Source: Enterococcus raffinosus
GTDB lineage: Bacteria; Bacillota; Bacilli; Lactobacillales; Enterococcaceae
NCBI RefSeq assembly: GCF_001886185.1
Contig: NZ_JXLA01000034.1
Location: 1 to 39,629, forward strand
Direction: 5' to 3'
Length of the DNA: 39,629 bases
Shown here: positions 18,760 to 26,575 of the stretch, piece after piece
Numbering within the stretch: position 1 is the first letter of the stretch
Layout of the letters: every line of letters starts with the position of its first letter
Position numbers and translations under genes: made by a program
Notes under the pieces: model-generated
What the model saw: the letters and a program-made list of their open reading frames with translations, nothing else
Databases searched by the model: none
What the model was told of the DNA's origin: nothing

Positions 18760-18910
18760 GCTTACAAAAAGTTGGACTGGCTGCTAGCTCTGTTTCAGGG
18801 AAGCATTTTTCGTTCGCATACCATCCAACTAAACCGCTTGTTACTTTATTACTTAACAACTGATTGTGTACTCAAATTGTACTAAACTGCAAAAAGTTGG
18901 ACTGGCAAAA
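18760..18910. repeat. Dispersed palindromic intergenic element, copy 4
   Basis: The central part aligns with the trpF-trpB units (a T-rich tract, then CATCCAACTAAAC, then a T- and A-rich stretch, ending in CTGC and AAAAAGTTGGACTGGC). The 16-base end sequence AAAAAGTTGGACTGGC occurs twice, at 18766 and 18891. The left arm CATCCAACT pairs with the right arm AGTTGGACTG. In the trp copies the same positions read CATTCCACT and AGTGGAACTG, so both arms have changed together. Confidence 0.7.
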
Positions 18911-18942
18911 GAAAAACGCTAGGGATTTCTCCCTAACGCTTA
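18911..18942 (-). terminator. Terminator of the formate/nitrite-family channel gene
   Basis: GC-rich hairpin (AGCGTTAGGG / CCCTAGCGTT with one bulge) followed by T residues on the minus strand, immediately after the stop codon. Confidence 0.85.
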
Positions 18943-19800
18943 TTAGTCGACATATTTTGAATCGGTATTATTTAACCACGCGTAGCCTAATCCCATAACC
19001 AGTCCCCCGCCGATGAAGTTTCCGATCAACGTGAAGAACAGGTTGTGCGCCACATTTCCGGCAGTCATCTCAGCAATAGTCCCATGAGAGGCGAAATACG
19101 CTAAAGAAAATGCTGGGAAGTTGGCGATGACGTGCTCAAAGCCTAAGAAGGCAAAGATAAAGATGATAAAGATGATCGCCATAACTTTGGCCGCATCATC
19201 CTTCATTCGCAGACTAACTAAAACAGCGGTATTTACCACAATATTGGCAAACATGCCTTCAACTAAAATTTGTCCAGTAGATTTTGTCAGCTTCGACGCG
19301 ATCCCAGTAAACATATAGTTATCTGGCTCTAAATGACCGAACGGTGCGGTTAGTGACAATAAATAGCCACATAAAACACCACCGATTAAATTAAACAAGA
19401 TACAAGTAAACAACAATTTCAGTGCAAATGATACGGACATTTTTTTCTTGTATACACCAATCGTAGTGTATAGCATATTGGATGTTCCTAATTCTGCGTT
19501 CATGAACAAGATCATTACCAATGACCAGCTAAACATGAAGGCATACGCCATCTTTTCCAAACCTGGAATCGCTTCTTGCATGCGAATGGCAATATAAAAA
19601 GCAATAGCCGTTCCTAGCGCTAAAAATAAACAAGCTAACATCGAACGTACTGCATAACGAGGCAAACTCGAATTAAACAAATCAATTTTTTTACTAATTG
19701 AATACTCCAGCTGAGACATCAAAGGTGATTGTTTTTTCACATGCTTTTCGTTTTCAGTCGCAGGTGTTTCTTCAATTTCCATAAATAAATCCGATTTCAT
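18943..19800 (-). CDS. Formate/nitrite transporter (FNT) family channel
   Basis: 285 residues from the ATG at 19800, with AAGGAAGG six bases upstream. The longer reading to 19869 would start inside the promoter -35. The 60-residue cytoplasmic N-terminus is acidic, then basic, followed by six membrane helices. Family features include FMNAELGTSNMLYTT in the first half and the late TLIGNFIGGGLVMGLGY, the FNT T-x-G-N-x-x-G-G motif. FNT pentamers pass formate, nitrite, lactate or hydrosulfide; the context does not say which. The usual pore histidine region reads NVAHNLFFTLIGN, which departs from the FocA and NirC pattern. Confidence 0.88.
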   Translation of the reverse strand: MKSDLFMEIEETPATENEKHVKKQSPLMSQLEYSISKKIDLFNSSLPRYAVRSMLACLFLALGTAIAFYIAIRMQEAIPGLEKMAYAFMFSWSLVMILFMNAELGTSNMLYTTIGVYKKKMSVSFALKLLFTCILFNLIGGVLCGYLLSLTAPFGHLEPDNYMFTGIASKLTKSTGQILVEGMFANIVVNTAVLVSLRMKDDAAKVMAIIFIIFIFAFLGFEHVIANFPAFSLAYFASHGTIAEMTAGNVAHNLFFTLIGNFIGGGLVMGLGYAWLNNTDSKYVD

Positions 19801-19840
19801 AAAGTTCCTTCCTTCTTGGCTTGAGCCATAATGTACAGGT

Positions 19841-19869
19841 ATCATACAAGATTTCCATAACATTTTCAA
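19841..19869 (-). promoter_or_regulatory. Predicted promoter of the FNT channel gene
   Basis: Minus strand -35 TTGAAA (19864-19869), a 17-base spacer and -10 TATGAT (19841-19846), about 40 bases before the chosen start. Confidence 0.7.
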
Positions 19870-19971
19870 TGAAAACTTTGAAAAAAATGAAATATTGAGA
19901 AAAATTGCACAAGTTATTTAATTTTATGAGGAAAAATCGTATGATTGAAGAAAAGATTGGGAGGGATATGA

Positions 19972-20418
19972 ATGGCAAAACAAGTGCTAAAGGCAGAGGT
20001 AGAATCATTAGGCGGTCTTCAGTTAAAGTGCTCGGCTCGCGGTTTCGAATTTATGATTGACGAACCAGAGAGTGTCGGAGGGACCAACGAAGCGATGAAT
20101 CCGCTGGAAGCCCTGCTCTGCTCACTAGGGGCTTGTAAAATGATGGTGGTGCGGTTCTTTTATCAAGCAAAAAACATCCGATTGAAATCGATGCGAGTGG
20201 AAATTCTAGGTGAGATTGATTCAGATCGACTGAAAGGCAAACCAGATGTAAAAGTTGGTTTTTCGAAAATCATCACCAATTATTATATTGATGCTGACAA
20301 TACCGAAGAAGAAATCCAAGAACTGGTTGCTTTTATTGAGAAAACCTGTCCAGTCAAGGACACTATCGTGAATGCTCCTGAAATGGAACTGAATATCAAC
20401 TCCAAAAAAGCCAGCTAA
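19972..20418 (+). CDS. OsmC/Ohr-family protein
   Basis: 148 residues; GGGAGG upstream of the ATG. OsmC fold: the first conserved Cys is in LLCSLGACKMM (helix) and the second in EKTCPVKDTI, the pair used as peroxidatic and resolving thiols in Ohr and OsmC enzymes. The spacing and the NPLEALLCSLGAC opening resemble the YhfA/OsmC-like subgroup, for which hydroperoxide reduction is likely but not proven. It is divergent from the FNT gene and ends at a terminator shared with the convergent aldehyde operon. Confidence 0.85.
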   Translation: MAKQVLKAEVESLGGLQLKCSARGFEFMIDEPESVGGTNEAMNPLEALLCSLGACKMMVVRFFYQAKNIRLKSMRVEILGEIDSDRLKGKPDVKVGFSKIITNYYIDADNTEEEIQELVAFIEKTCPVKDTIVNAPEMELNINSKKAS

Positions 20419-20440
20419 CTAATTAGCTGGCTTTGTCTTT
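20404..20440. terminator. Bidirectional terminator between the OsmC gene and the aldehyde operon
   Basis: Perfect stem AAAGCCAGCT / AGCTGGCTTT with an 8-base loop. T-rich flanks exist in both directions (stronger on the minus strand). It overlaps the OsmC stop. Confidence 0.85.
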
Positions 20441-20453
20441 CAAACAGTATTCG

Positions 20454-21128
20454 TTATATGGCCTCTTTCCCCGTTACCTCCGTTGAACGACTGCCCTTTT
20501 TCGAAGCGAAGGAAAGAATGATTCCCAACGCAATCGAGCTAAAGGCTGCAACTACCACCCGAATGTTTTCAGGTAAGAGAAAGACAATCGTGTGAACAGG
20601 AATCCAGAAACAGATGCCGACCTTCAACCAGTTGAAGGTCACAAAAGCAACCCAATCAATTTTACCGATCAGCTTTTTCAAACTAACGGGTTCTTTTGCC
20701 GCGGCTGTTTCAATCCATAACTCCATGATTCGATGGAAGGTATTCATCGCCGGCGCAAAGGTCAAATTCATGATACTGCTTCCGAAAAAGGCCTGAGCAA
20801 CCGAAGTTCCGACAAACGGCAAAAGCTTGCCTGCTTGTGCTAGACCGGCACCGCCCATAAATACAGGGAAAACCAGTGTCACCATACAGCCGATGATGCC
20901 CCAAACGATTGCTCGTAAAAAGACTTGAGAAGAAAATTGATAGTCGCCAGATGCAATACGTTTGCCAAACAGATCACCCATCGTGGCCAAAATAGCAAAT
21001 TGGATGAAGCCGCCAAGATATGGATGGGCTCCACTTGCTGCTAAAATCGAATCTCTCGTGGTGGGAATTACAAAAAGCAACAATAAGCTTGCTAGCAGAA
21101 GTCCCCAAACAATGTCCCCTTTCTTCAT
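20454..21128 (-). CDS. Mpv17/PMP22-like integral membrane protein
   Basis: 224 residues with four or five hydrophobic helices. The C-terminal part (DWVAFVTFNWLKVGICFWIPVH, then FLLPENIRVVVAAFSSIALGIILS) resembles the Mpv17/PMP22 pattern of a Trp-rich segment, N-F/V-F-x-x-P and R-V before the last helix. That assignment is by eye and moderate. Eukaryotic Mpv17 proteins form channels in mitochondria and peroxisomes; the bacterial role is unknown. It is the last gene of the aldehyde operon, 14 bases after the alcohol dehydrogenase gene and with a good AGGAGG site, so it is presumably made with the enzymes. Transport of substrate or product acid is a fair guess only. Confidence 0.6.
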   Translation of the reverse strand: MKKGDIVWGLLLASLLLLFVIPTTRDSILAASGAHPYLGGFIQFAILATMGDLFGKRIASGDYQFSSQVFLRAIVWGIIGCMVTLVFPVFMGGAGLAQAGKLLPFVGTSVAQAFFGSSIMNLTFAPAMNTFHRIMELWIETAAAKEPVSLKKLIGKIDWVAFVTFNWLKVGICFWIPVHTIVFLLPENIRVVVAAFSSIALGIILSFASKKGSRSTEVTGKEAI

Positions 21129-21142
21129 TTAGCTTCCTCCTA

Positions 21143-22261
21143 TCATTTTGGCGGCTGATAATCCTTATCCATTACGACCACTGCTTTAATGACATCTCCG
21201 CTGATCGAGTCCGCTTCTGCCTGATTGATGTTTTCAAAATCATAATATTTTACAAATTGGTCAAATGGAAATTCTCCGCGTTTATAAAATTCGATTAGAT
21301 TTGGCAAATGGTATTTAACGATGGTGTCGCCAATTAATACCCCACGGACCTTTTTATTTCCAAAAACTAAGTCGAAGAAGGTATTTACTTCAAAATTCTT
21401 CTGGGTCACTGCCAATGGAACAAAGGTACCAGAATTACTAACAGAATGTAACGCTTTAGTCATCACCGGTCCAACCCCCGTTGAATCAATCACATAATCC
21501 AGGCCTCTGCCATCAGTCAATTTCTTGATGAAGGCCTCAGGGTCCTCTTCTTTACTGTTGAAGATATGGCTGGCACCTAGTTCCTTTGCTTTTTCCAAAC
21601 GCTGATCATTGATATCGATCGCAACGATTGGATAGCAGCCAGCGATTTTCGCCGCCATGACTGCCGAGAAGCCTACAGCACCAGTACCAAAGACAGCGAT
21701 TCCTTCGCCAACTTTCGGTTGAAGCACACTTAATACTGCGCCACTTCCAGTTCCAAGTCCGCAGCCTAAAGGACCAAGCAAGCGTAAATCTACGTCCTTA
21801 TCCACTTTTACGACATTTGATTCTTCTGTCAGGCTATAAGTTGAGAAAGAAGATTGGTTGAAGAAATTATTGACCTCGGTGCCATCCTCTGTGTGTAAAA
21901 TGAATTCTCCCCGTGGATTTTTTCCTAGATTGTTTACGGTGAACCATTTTTCGCAGGAAGATGGATGACCTTCTACGCAATGTTTACACTCTCCGCAATA
22001 CGCATAGGAGAGAATCACATGGTCTCCCGGTACAACAGAAGTTACCGCATTTCCCACTTTTTCAACGATCCCTGCACCTTCATGACCTAAAACATTAGGA
22101 AAATTGATGCTATTCCCGTTTCTTTCCCCGTAATCTGAACGACATAACCCTGAGGAAACGATTTTTACCAATACATCCTTCGATCCAACCTCCGCTAACT
22201 CAAGCTCCGTGATTTCATAAGGTGCTCCTTTTTCCTTTACTAATGCCGCTTTGATTTTCAT
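21143..22261 (-). CDS. Zinc-dependent alcohol dehydrogenase (MDR family, aryl/alkyl alcohol type)
   Basis: 372 residues. Catalytic zinc ligands: Cys in SSGLCRSDYGE, His in LGHEGAG, Cys in GPLGCGLGTGSGA. The structural zinc is held by four Cys in YCGECKHCVEGHPSSC. Rossmann motif GTGAVGFSAVM followed by AIDIND, whose acidic residue indicates NAD preference. The overall layout is that of aryl or benzyl alcohol dehydrogenases of the class III-like group. Expected reaction: alcohol + NAD+ to aldehyde + NADH, reversible. Within the operon it would feed aldehyde to the acylating dehydrogenase or drain it as alcohol. Confidence 0.88.
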   Translation of the reverse strand: MKIKAALVKEKGAPYEITELELAEVGSKDVLVKIVSSGLCRSDYGERNGNSINFPNVLGHEGAGIVEKVGNAVTSVVPGDHVILSYAYCGECKHCVEGHPSSCEKWFTVNNLGKNPRGEFILHTEDGTEVNNFFNQSSFSTYSLTEESNVVKVDKDVDLRLLGPLGCGLGTGSGAVLSVLQPKVGEGIAVFGTGAVGFSAVMAAKIAGCYPIVAIDINDQRLEKAKELGASHIFNSKEEDPEAFIKKLTDGRGLDYVIDSTGVGPVMTKALHSVSNSGTFVPLAVTQKNFEVNTFFDLVFGNKKVRGVLIGDTIVKYHLPNLIEFYKRGEFPFDQFVKYYDFENINQAEADSISGDVIKAVVVMDKDYQPPK

Positions 22262-22306
22262 TGTGTTTCCCCTTTCTTGATTTAAAAGAATCTATTTTCC
22301 AATGAT

Positions 22307-23377
22307 TTATGAAGCAGGAGGGTTAAATTGTTTTAGTTCTTCTTCCCCTAGGACTACTCGTTCTGCTCCTTTTGATAAAGCAATCATCTCGTGTTCTCCC
22401 GGAACGGCGAGGATCGGTGCGATAAAACCAACTCTTTTTTTCAATTCAGAAACGACCATTTCTGAATAGGCCACACCGCCTGTTAAGGCGATACGATCTA
22501 CTGCACCATTGGTCACAGTCGCGAGGCTGCCGATGCCCTTTGCGATTTGATAAATATAGCCGTCGTACACAACCTCCAACTCTTTATCGCCTGCTAAAAC
22601 ACGTTTCTCGATTTCTCTGGCGTCACTGGTCCCAGCATAGGACTTCAAGCCGCCTTCGCGTTTATACAGCCGCAGCATTTCCTTCAAGGTGTGCTCGTAG
22701 CATAGCGGCATCAAGTATTTTAATGGCAGCCCGCCTGTTCGCTCAGTTGAGAATGGTCCCTCATCATCAGAAATCAAATCAATCATTTTGCCGTTATGAT
22801 GAATACTGATGGTATTGCCCCCACCTAAATGTGCGACGATCAGTGTCGCTTTCTTATAATCGAGTCCTTCTTCACGTGCAACCTTCATTGCCACCGCTCG
22901 CATATTTAGCGCATGTCCGATACTTTTTCGTTCGATTCCCTTCAACCCTGAGATACGAGCAACTGCTTCAAATTCATCCACCGAGACAGGATCATAAATC
23001 AGAGCAATGGTCTTTTCACTGCCTTGTTCTTTGATTTCCTTGGCTAACATCGCCCCCAAATTAGACGGATGTTCAATTTGAGTGACATCCTTTAAGTAAT
23101 GAATCATCTCATCATTGACTTCATAAGCGCCAGAGGTCACTGGCGGCAAACTTCCTCCCCGACCAGCGACAGCATCTAGTTCTTTAGGATCAATTCCTTC
23201 CTTTTCCATAAAAGCGAGTAAAATATCTCGACGAAATTCCAACTGATCCACAACATTTTGAAACTGGCGCAATTCTTCGGTGGAATGAGAAATTCCCTGC
23301 TCTTTAATAATCTCTCCATCCACATAATAAGAGACCTTCGTGGAGGTGGAGCCGGGGTTAATGGCTAAAATTTTCAT
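22307..23377 (-). CDS. buk: Butyrate kinase family acyl kinase
   Basis: 356 residues, the usual length. ASKHA fold: MKILAINPGSTSTKVSYY phosphate-binding opening, AGRGGSLPPVTSGAYEVN, AHLGGGNTISIHHNGKMID and ALTGGVAYSEM. It converts acyl phosphate + ADP to carboxylate + ATP. Relatives act on butyrate or branched-chain acids. It follows the Ptb gene with a six-base gap. In E. faecalis, ptb and buk precede a branched-chain keto acid dehydrogenase operon; here they are joined to aldehyde and alcohol dehydrogenases instead. Confidence 0.92.
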   Translation of the reverse strand: MKILAINPGSTSTKVSYYVDGEIIKEQGISHSTEELRQFQNVVDQLEFRRDILLAFMEKEGIDPKELDAVAGRGGSLPPVTSGAYEVNDEMIHYLKDVTQIEHPSNLGAMLAKEIKEQGSEKTIALIYDPVSVDEFEAVARISGLKGIERKSIGHALNMRAVAMKVAREEGLDYKKATLIVAHLGGGNTISIHHNGKMIDLISDDEGPFSTERTGGLPLKYLMPLCYEHTLKEMLRLYKREGGLKSYAGTSDAREIEKRVLAGDKELEVVYDGYIYQIAKGIGSLATVTNGAVDRIALTGGVAYSEMVVSELKKRVGFIAPILAVPGEHEMIALSKGAERVVLGEEELKQFNPPAS

Positions 23378-23383
23378 CTACGA

Positions 23384-24274
23384 TCACCTCTTGCTGCAAT
23401 ACATAGCGACTACGATCGAAAATACTTTTTCTTCTTCAGTCGAACCGCGAGAAACCATTACGATTGGGACACTTGCCCCCATGATCAAGCCGGCCATCTT
23501 CGCTCCCGCTAAAATGGTCAGACTTTTGCCTAAGACATTCATTGTCGTGATGTCTGGACCTATCACGATGTCCGCATCACCCGCGACGGGACTGTCATAA
23601 TGCTTGATTTCCGCGACTTTTTTACTTAAGGACAGATCCAAAGAAATTGGCCCATCAATCCAGCAGCTTTCTGGGTTTTCTGTTTGAATTTCCTGCATGA
23701 GTTCCTCTGCTTCTACACTCGAGGCAATTTTCGGATTGACCTTTTCGGCTGCTGCCAACAATCCAATTTTCGGTTTTTCGACGCCGATTTTATTCATGAC
23801 TTCGATGGCATGCTGAATTAGAATTTTCTTGTCCCCTTTACTTGGCGCCGTTACCATTCCGCCGTCTGTCGTCAGGAGAAGCTTATGATAGGCAGGAATT
23901 TCATTTAGCGCCACATGGCTCAGTAGACCACTAGTGGCGATGCCCTTTTCACGATCTACTACCGCTTTTAAGAAGGTGCGTGTTTGAATATGACCCTTCA
24001 TCAAAAAGTCGATCTCTCTTTTTTGAACCATGTCGACGCCGATTGCCGCACATTCTTCTTCCGTTTTACCTGAAACAACCTGTGCAGAATAACCGAATTT
24101 CAACAATAGTTCGTTTATTTTCTCTTTATCCCCAATCAAAATCGGCTCCAAATGCTCTTTCACCTTAGCGTTAAACACAGACTGAATAGAAACCTCATCA
24201 TTCGCACAAACCACGCCGATACGAATTTTTTGTTCACTAGAAAAATTTGTTAATAGGTCATCAAATTTTTTCAT
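23384..24274 (-). CDS. ptb: Phosphate butyryltransferase family enzyme
   Basis: 296 residues from the ATG at 24274, which has AGGTGG five bases upstream overlapping the previous stop codon; a GTG at 24283 is too close to that site. Phosphate acyltransferase family: DFLMKGHIQTRTFLKAV, LLLTTDGGMVTAP, IGLLAAAEKVNPK, CWIDGPISLDLSLSK, AGDADIVIGPDI and AGAKMAGLIMGA. Reaction: acyl-CoA + phosphate to acyl phosphate + CoA. It links the CoA product of the adjacent acylating dehydrogenase to the kinase. Confidence 0.92.
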   Translation of the reverse strand: MKKFDDLLTNFSSEQKIRIGVVCANDEVSIQSVFNAKVKEHLEPILIGDKEKINELLLKFGYSAQVVSGKTEEECAAIGVDMVQKREIDFLMKGHIQTRTFLKAVVDREKGIATSGLLSHVALNEIPAYHKLLLTTDGGMVTAPSKGDKKILIQHAIEVMNKIGVEKPKIGLLAAAEKVNPKIASSVEAEELMQEIQTENPESCWIDGPISLDLSLSKKVAEIKHYDSPVAGDADIVIGPDITTMNVLGKSLTILAGAKMAGLIMGASVPIVMVSRGSTEEEKVFSIVVAMYCSKR

Positions 24275-24283
24275 ACTTTCCAC

Positions 24284-25624
24284 CTAGTCCCAAGGATTGT
24301 CATCATGCTTTGGCGGAATAGGTGAAGCAACGCGAGAAATATTGATTAAATGAGTATAGTTCAAGTTTTCTGAAATAATGTTGTTTCCCCAAGAACCGCA
24401 ACCTAATGAGACCGTTGGGCTTAATCCATTTGCTGGCGAGCCTCCGGCGTCAATGGTTGGTTGGTTTACGACTAGACGACTAACCGGCAGCACTTCTCCA
24501 GCATAAATTTGATGTTCTTCCGTATGACTGAATAGGCCCGCCGAATGTCCTGCGCCTTCTAACAAAAGATTTTCCCGCGCAAAAGCAACCGCTTCTTCAA
24601 ATTTGTCATAGCTCTTTAATGCTAAAACCGGAGCCATTTTTTCCTTACAAAATAGCTCTTCCTTACCGACTGCTTCAACTCTTACAGCGATAATTTGACT
24701 ATCTGCTGGGATCTCAACGCCCGCTGCATCAGCGATCACTTTTGGATCTTGTCCAATCATCGCTGGATTGGCCTTTCCGTCAACGAAAAGTGTCTCCCGT
24801 AATTTTGCTAAATCCGCCTTATTCGTGATTACCGCTGCCTGCTTATCTTTCAAGTGCTCAAGGACCTCTACTTCTTTTTCCGCTGGATAAAATAGACTTT
24901 GCTGACAAGCACATACGATCCCATTGTCGAAGGAACGCCCAATTACAGATAGTTCTGCTGCATCCTCCACATCAAAATCACGGTCTAAAATCGCCTGTAC
25001 GTTTCCTGGGCCGACACCATAGGCGGGATGACCACTGGAATAAGCGGATTTCACTAGCCCTGGTCCACCGGTAGCTACGATCAAATCGACCGCTTTCATT
25101 AATTCCTGAGACAATTCGATGCTAGGCTCTTCAATCACCTGTAACAAATCTCGTGGCGCACCGACACTGACAAGAGCTTCTCGCATTAATTCGATCGTTT
25201 CCTTCGTTGTTTTTTTCGATCGAGGGTGCGGTGAAACGATCATGGCATTTCTTCCCTTCAATGCCATTAGACCATTGCCTAGTGGTGTGATGGTTGGATT
25301 GGTCGTTGGCGTAACAGAGCCGATGACCCCTCTTGGATGAGCGATTTCAATCAGCCCTTCTTCCGGAATTTCTCTAAGGACACCGACAGACTTCTTATCC
25401 TTTAAGCTCGCAAAAATATTGGTCGCCATTCCTTGATTCTTTCCAATTTTGTGATCCAAACGTCCCAAACGAGTTTCTTCTATCGCCAATTTCGCTAATG
25501 GCTCGGCCTGCTCAAAAACTGCTTTTGAAATTGTGTAAAGCATCTTATCCACTTGCGCCTGATCATAGCCACTGATTTCCTCCATTGCGACACGTGCCCG
25601 TTCTACCATTTGTTCAATTGTCAT
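24284..25624 (-). CDS. CoA-acylating aldehyde dehydrogenase
   Basis: 446 residues. It matches the EutE/PduP and AdhE N-terminal domain family: ITPTTNPTITPLGNGLMALKGRNA and SPHPRSKK (CoA/NAD region), ATGGPGLVKSAYSSGHPA, and the nucleophile Cys in RSFDNGIVCACQQS (relatives read DNGxxCASEQ). Expected reaction: aldehyde + CoA + NAD+ to acyl-CoA + NADH. It lacks the N-terminal extension that targets many PduP/EutE enzymes to microcompartments, and no shell genes are present. First gene of the operon, preceded by an AAAGGGG site and a doubly regulated promoter. Confidence 0.9.
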   Translation of the reverse strand: MTIEQMVERARVAMEEISGYDQAQVDKMLYTISKAVFEQAEPLAKLAIEETRLGRLDHKIGKNQGMATNIFASLKDKKSVGVLREIPEEGLIEIAHPRGVIGSVTPTTNPTITPLGNGLMALKGRNAMIVSPHPRSKKTTKETIELMREALVSVGAPRDLLQVIEEPSIELSQELMKAVDLIVATGGPGLVKSAYSSGHPAYGVGPGNVQAILDRDFDVEDAAELSVIGRSFDNGIVCACQQSLFYPAEKEVEVLEHLKDKQAAVITNKADLAKLRETLFVDGKANPAMIGQDPKVIADAAGVEIPADSQIIAVRVEAVGKEELFCKEKMAPVLALKSYDKFEEAVAFARENLLLEGAGHSAGLFSHTEEHQIYAGEVLPVSRLVVNQPTIDAGGSPANGLSPTVSLGCGSWGNNIISENLNYTHLINISRVASPIPPKHDDNPWD

Positions 25625-25646
25625 TTTCTCAAGCCCCTTTCATTTT

Positions 25647-25666
25647 TACATACATCGGTGTATGTA
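25647..25666. promoter_or_regulatory. Palindromic operator, probably for the adjacent TetR regulator
   Basis: A 20-bp inverted repeat with half-sites TACATACA and TGTATGTA matching at nine of ten positions, between the -10 and the start codon of the aldehyde dehydrogenase gene. Size and symmetry suit a TetR-family dimer or pair of dimers. Confidence 0.75.
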
Positions 25667-25678
25667 GCTTGCAACCCC

Positions 25679-25708
25679 AATATACCTAACTTATGAAAGC
25701 GCTGTCAA
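25679..25708 (-). promoter_or_regulatory. Promoter of the aldehyde operon
   Basis: Minus strand -35 TTGACA (25703-25708), an 18-base spacer and -10 TATATT (25679-25684): a near-consensus sigma-A promoter that would need repression. Confidence 0.85.
25694..25707. promoter_or_regulatory. cre site (CcpA binding)
   Basis: TGAAAGCGCTGTCA matches the cre consensus TGNAARCGNWWWCA at 13 of 14 positions and overlaps the -35 and spacer of the aldehyde operon promoter. Carbon catabolite repression by CcpA is expected. Confidence 0.8.
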
Positions 25709-25714
25709 TTACGT

Positions 25715-25768
25715 AAAAAAAAGAACTTGTTCACAAAACGTTGCTGCAAACAAGTTCTTCTTTTTTTT
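25715..25768 (-). terminator. Terminator of the TetR regulator gene
   Basis: Stem AAGAACTTGTT / AACAAGTTCTT with T runs on both outer sides; it overlaps the regulator stop codon and separates it from the aldehyde operon promoter. Confidence 0.85.
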
Positions 25769-26345
25769 AATGGTTTGTAAAAATAATCGAAATACTTCGA
25801 CTGATTGCCTCGGTGGTGTAATTTTTTGTCACTTCCTCTGGGGTACCAGAGCCATACATGCCTTCAAAATAATTATAAAGCATACTGGAGACAGCTGCCG
25901 CGTCCTTCTCCTCTAGTCCTTCCCTTTTCAACCCCTCTAAGAAAAATTCATACAGTCGGCCACGCGTTTCTCGAAACGTTTCCAAGAGCTCCGCAAACTC
26001 TGGATACACCTCTAACGTTTTTAATGATTGCTGCATAAATTTGAAGCCTTCTTGATTTTGTGACGGTACAACTAGTATCTGTATGACCTTCTCCTGAAAG
26101 GATAAATGTTCATCCTGCATAATTTTTCGTTTTTCAGCTTTAATTTTTTCGATCGTCATACGAACGACTTCGCCAAAGATTTCCGATTTATTTTTAAAAT
26201 GCCAATACGCCGCTCCACGACTGACATGGGCATCCTTTGATATTTTATCTAAAGAGGTATTTTCAAACCCAACTTCATAGAAATTTTGAAAGGCGGTTTC
26301 TAGCAAACGCTTCTTCGTCATCAAACTGTCTTGCTTTTTTTTCAA
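25767..26345 (-). CDS. TetR/AcrR-family transcriptional regulator
   Basis: 192 residues from a TTG at 26345, which has GGGAGAG at six bases. The ATG at 26351 directly abuts that site, and the ATG at 26363 has none. N-terminal helix-turn-helix: LLETAFQNFYEVGFENTSLDKISKDAHVSRGAAYWHFKNKSEIF, as three adjoining parts of the classic TetR domain. The C-terminal ligand domain is all helical. It sits immediately upstream of the aldehyde operon on the same strand and is separated from it by a terminator. The palindrome in the operon leader is its likely target, with an aldehyde, alcohol or acid as a possible inducer. Confidence 0.88.
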   Translation of the reverse strand: MKKKQDSLMTKKRLLETAFQNFYEVGFENTSLDKISKDAHVSRGAAYWHFKNKSEIFGEVVRMTIEKIKAEKRKIMQDEHLSFQEKVIQILVVPSQNQEGFKFMQQSLKTLEVYPEFAELLETFRETRGRLYEFFLEGLKREGLEEKDAAAVSSMLYNYFEGMYGSGTPEEVTKNYTTEAISRSISIIFTNH

Positions 26346-26525
26346 TGTCATCTCTCCCGTCATAAAAAAACAAAATAAGCGGTTTAGCAGCTCATTTTGC
26401 ATTTTTTTAAATCCCAAGTATAAATTCACAATATCAGTTAACTTGTGAAATAATTCCTTTTCTCTTTCTATTGCTACTGAACAAAAGAATACGATTTCAT
26501 TTTCACACAAATTCCACTATTTTTA

Positions 26526-26563
26526 AAGAAAAAAAGCTGTCAAGTTTTCACTTAACAGCTTTT
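26526..26563 (-). terminator. Terminator of the NlpC/P60 hydrolase gene
   Basis: Stem AGCTGTTAAGT / ACTTGACAGCT (one mismatch) with a 4-base loop, followed by a T run on the minus strand. Confidence 0.85.
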
Positions 26564-26575
26564 GATGTTTAAATT

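Noticed and set aside
18764-18908. Direct repeats read as a minimal CRISPR array
   Set aside because: Only two repeats, 125 bases apart, with arms that pair within the unit and homology to other intergenic elements; no cas genes nearby.
26346-26510. N-terminal extension of the TetR regulator
   Set aside because: The extension has no ribosome binding site, and its Cys- and Phe-rich sequence is unlike TetR proteins; the TTG at 26345 has a well-spaced site.
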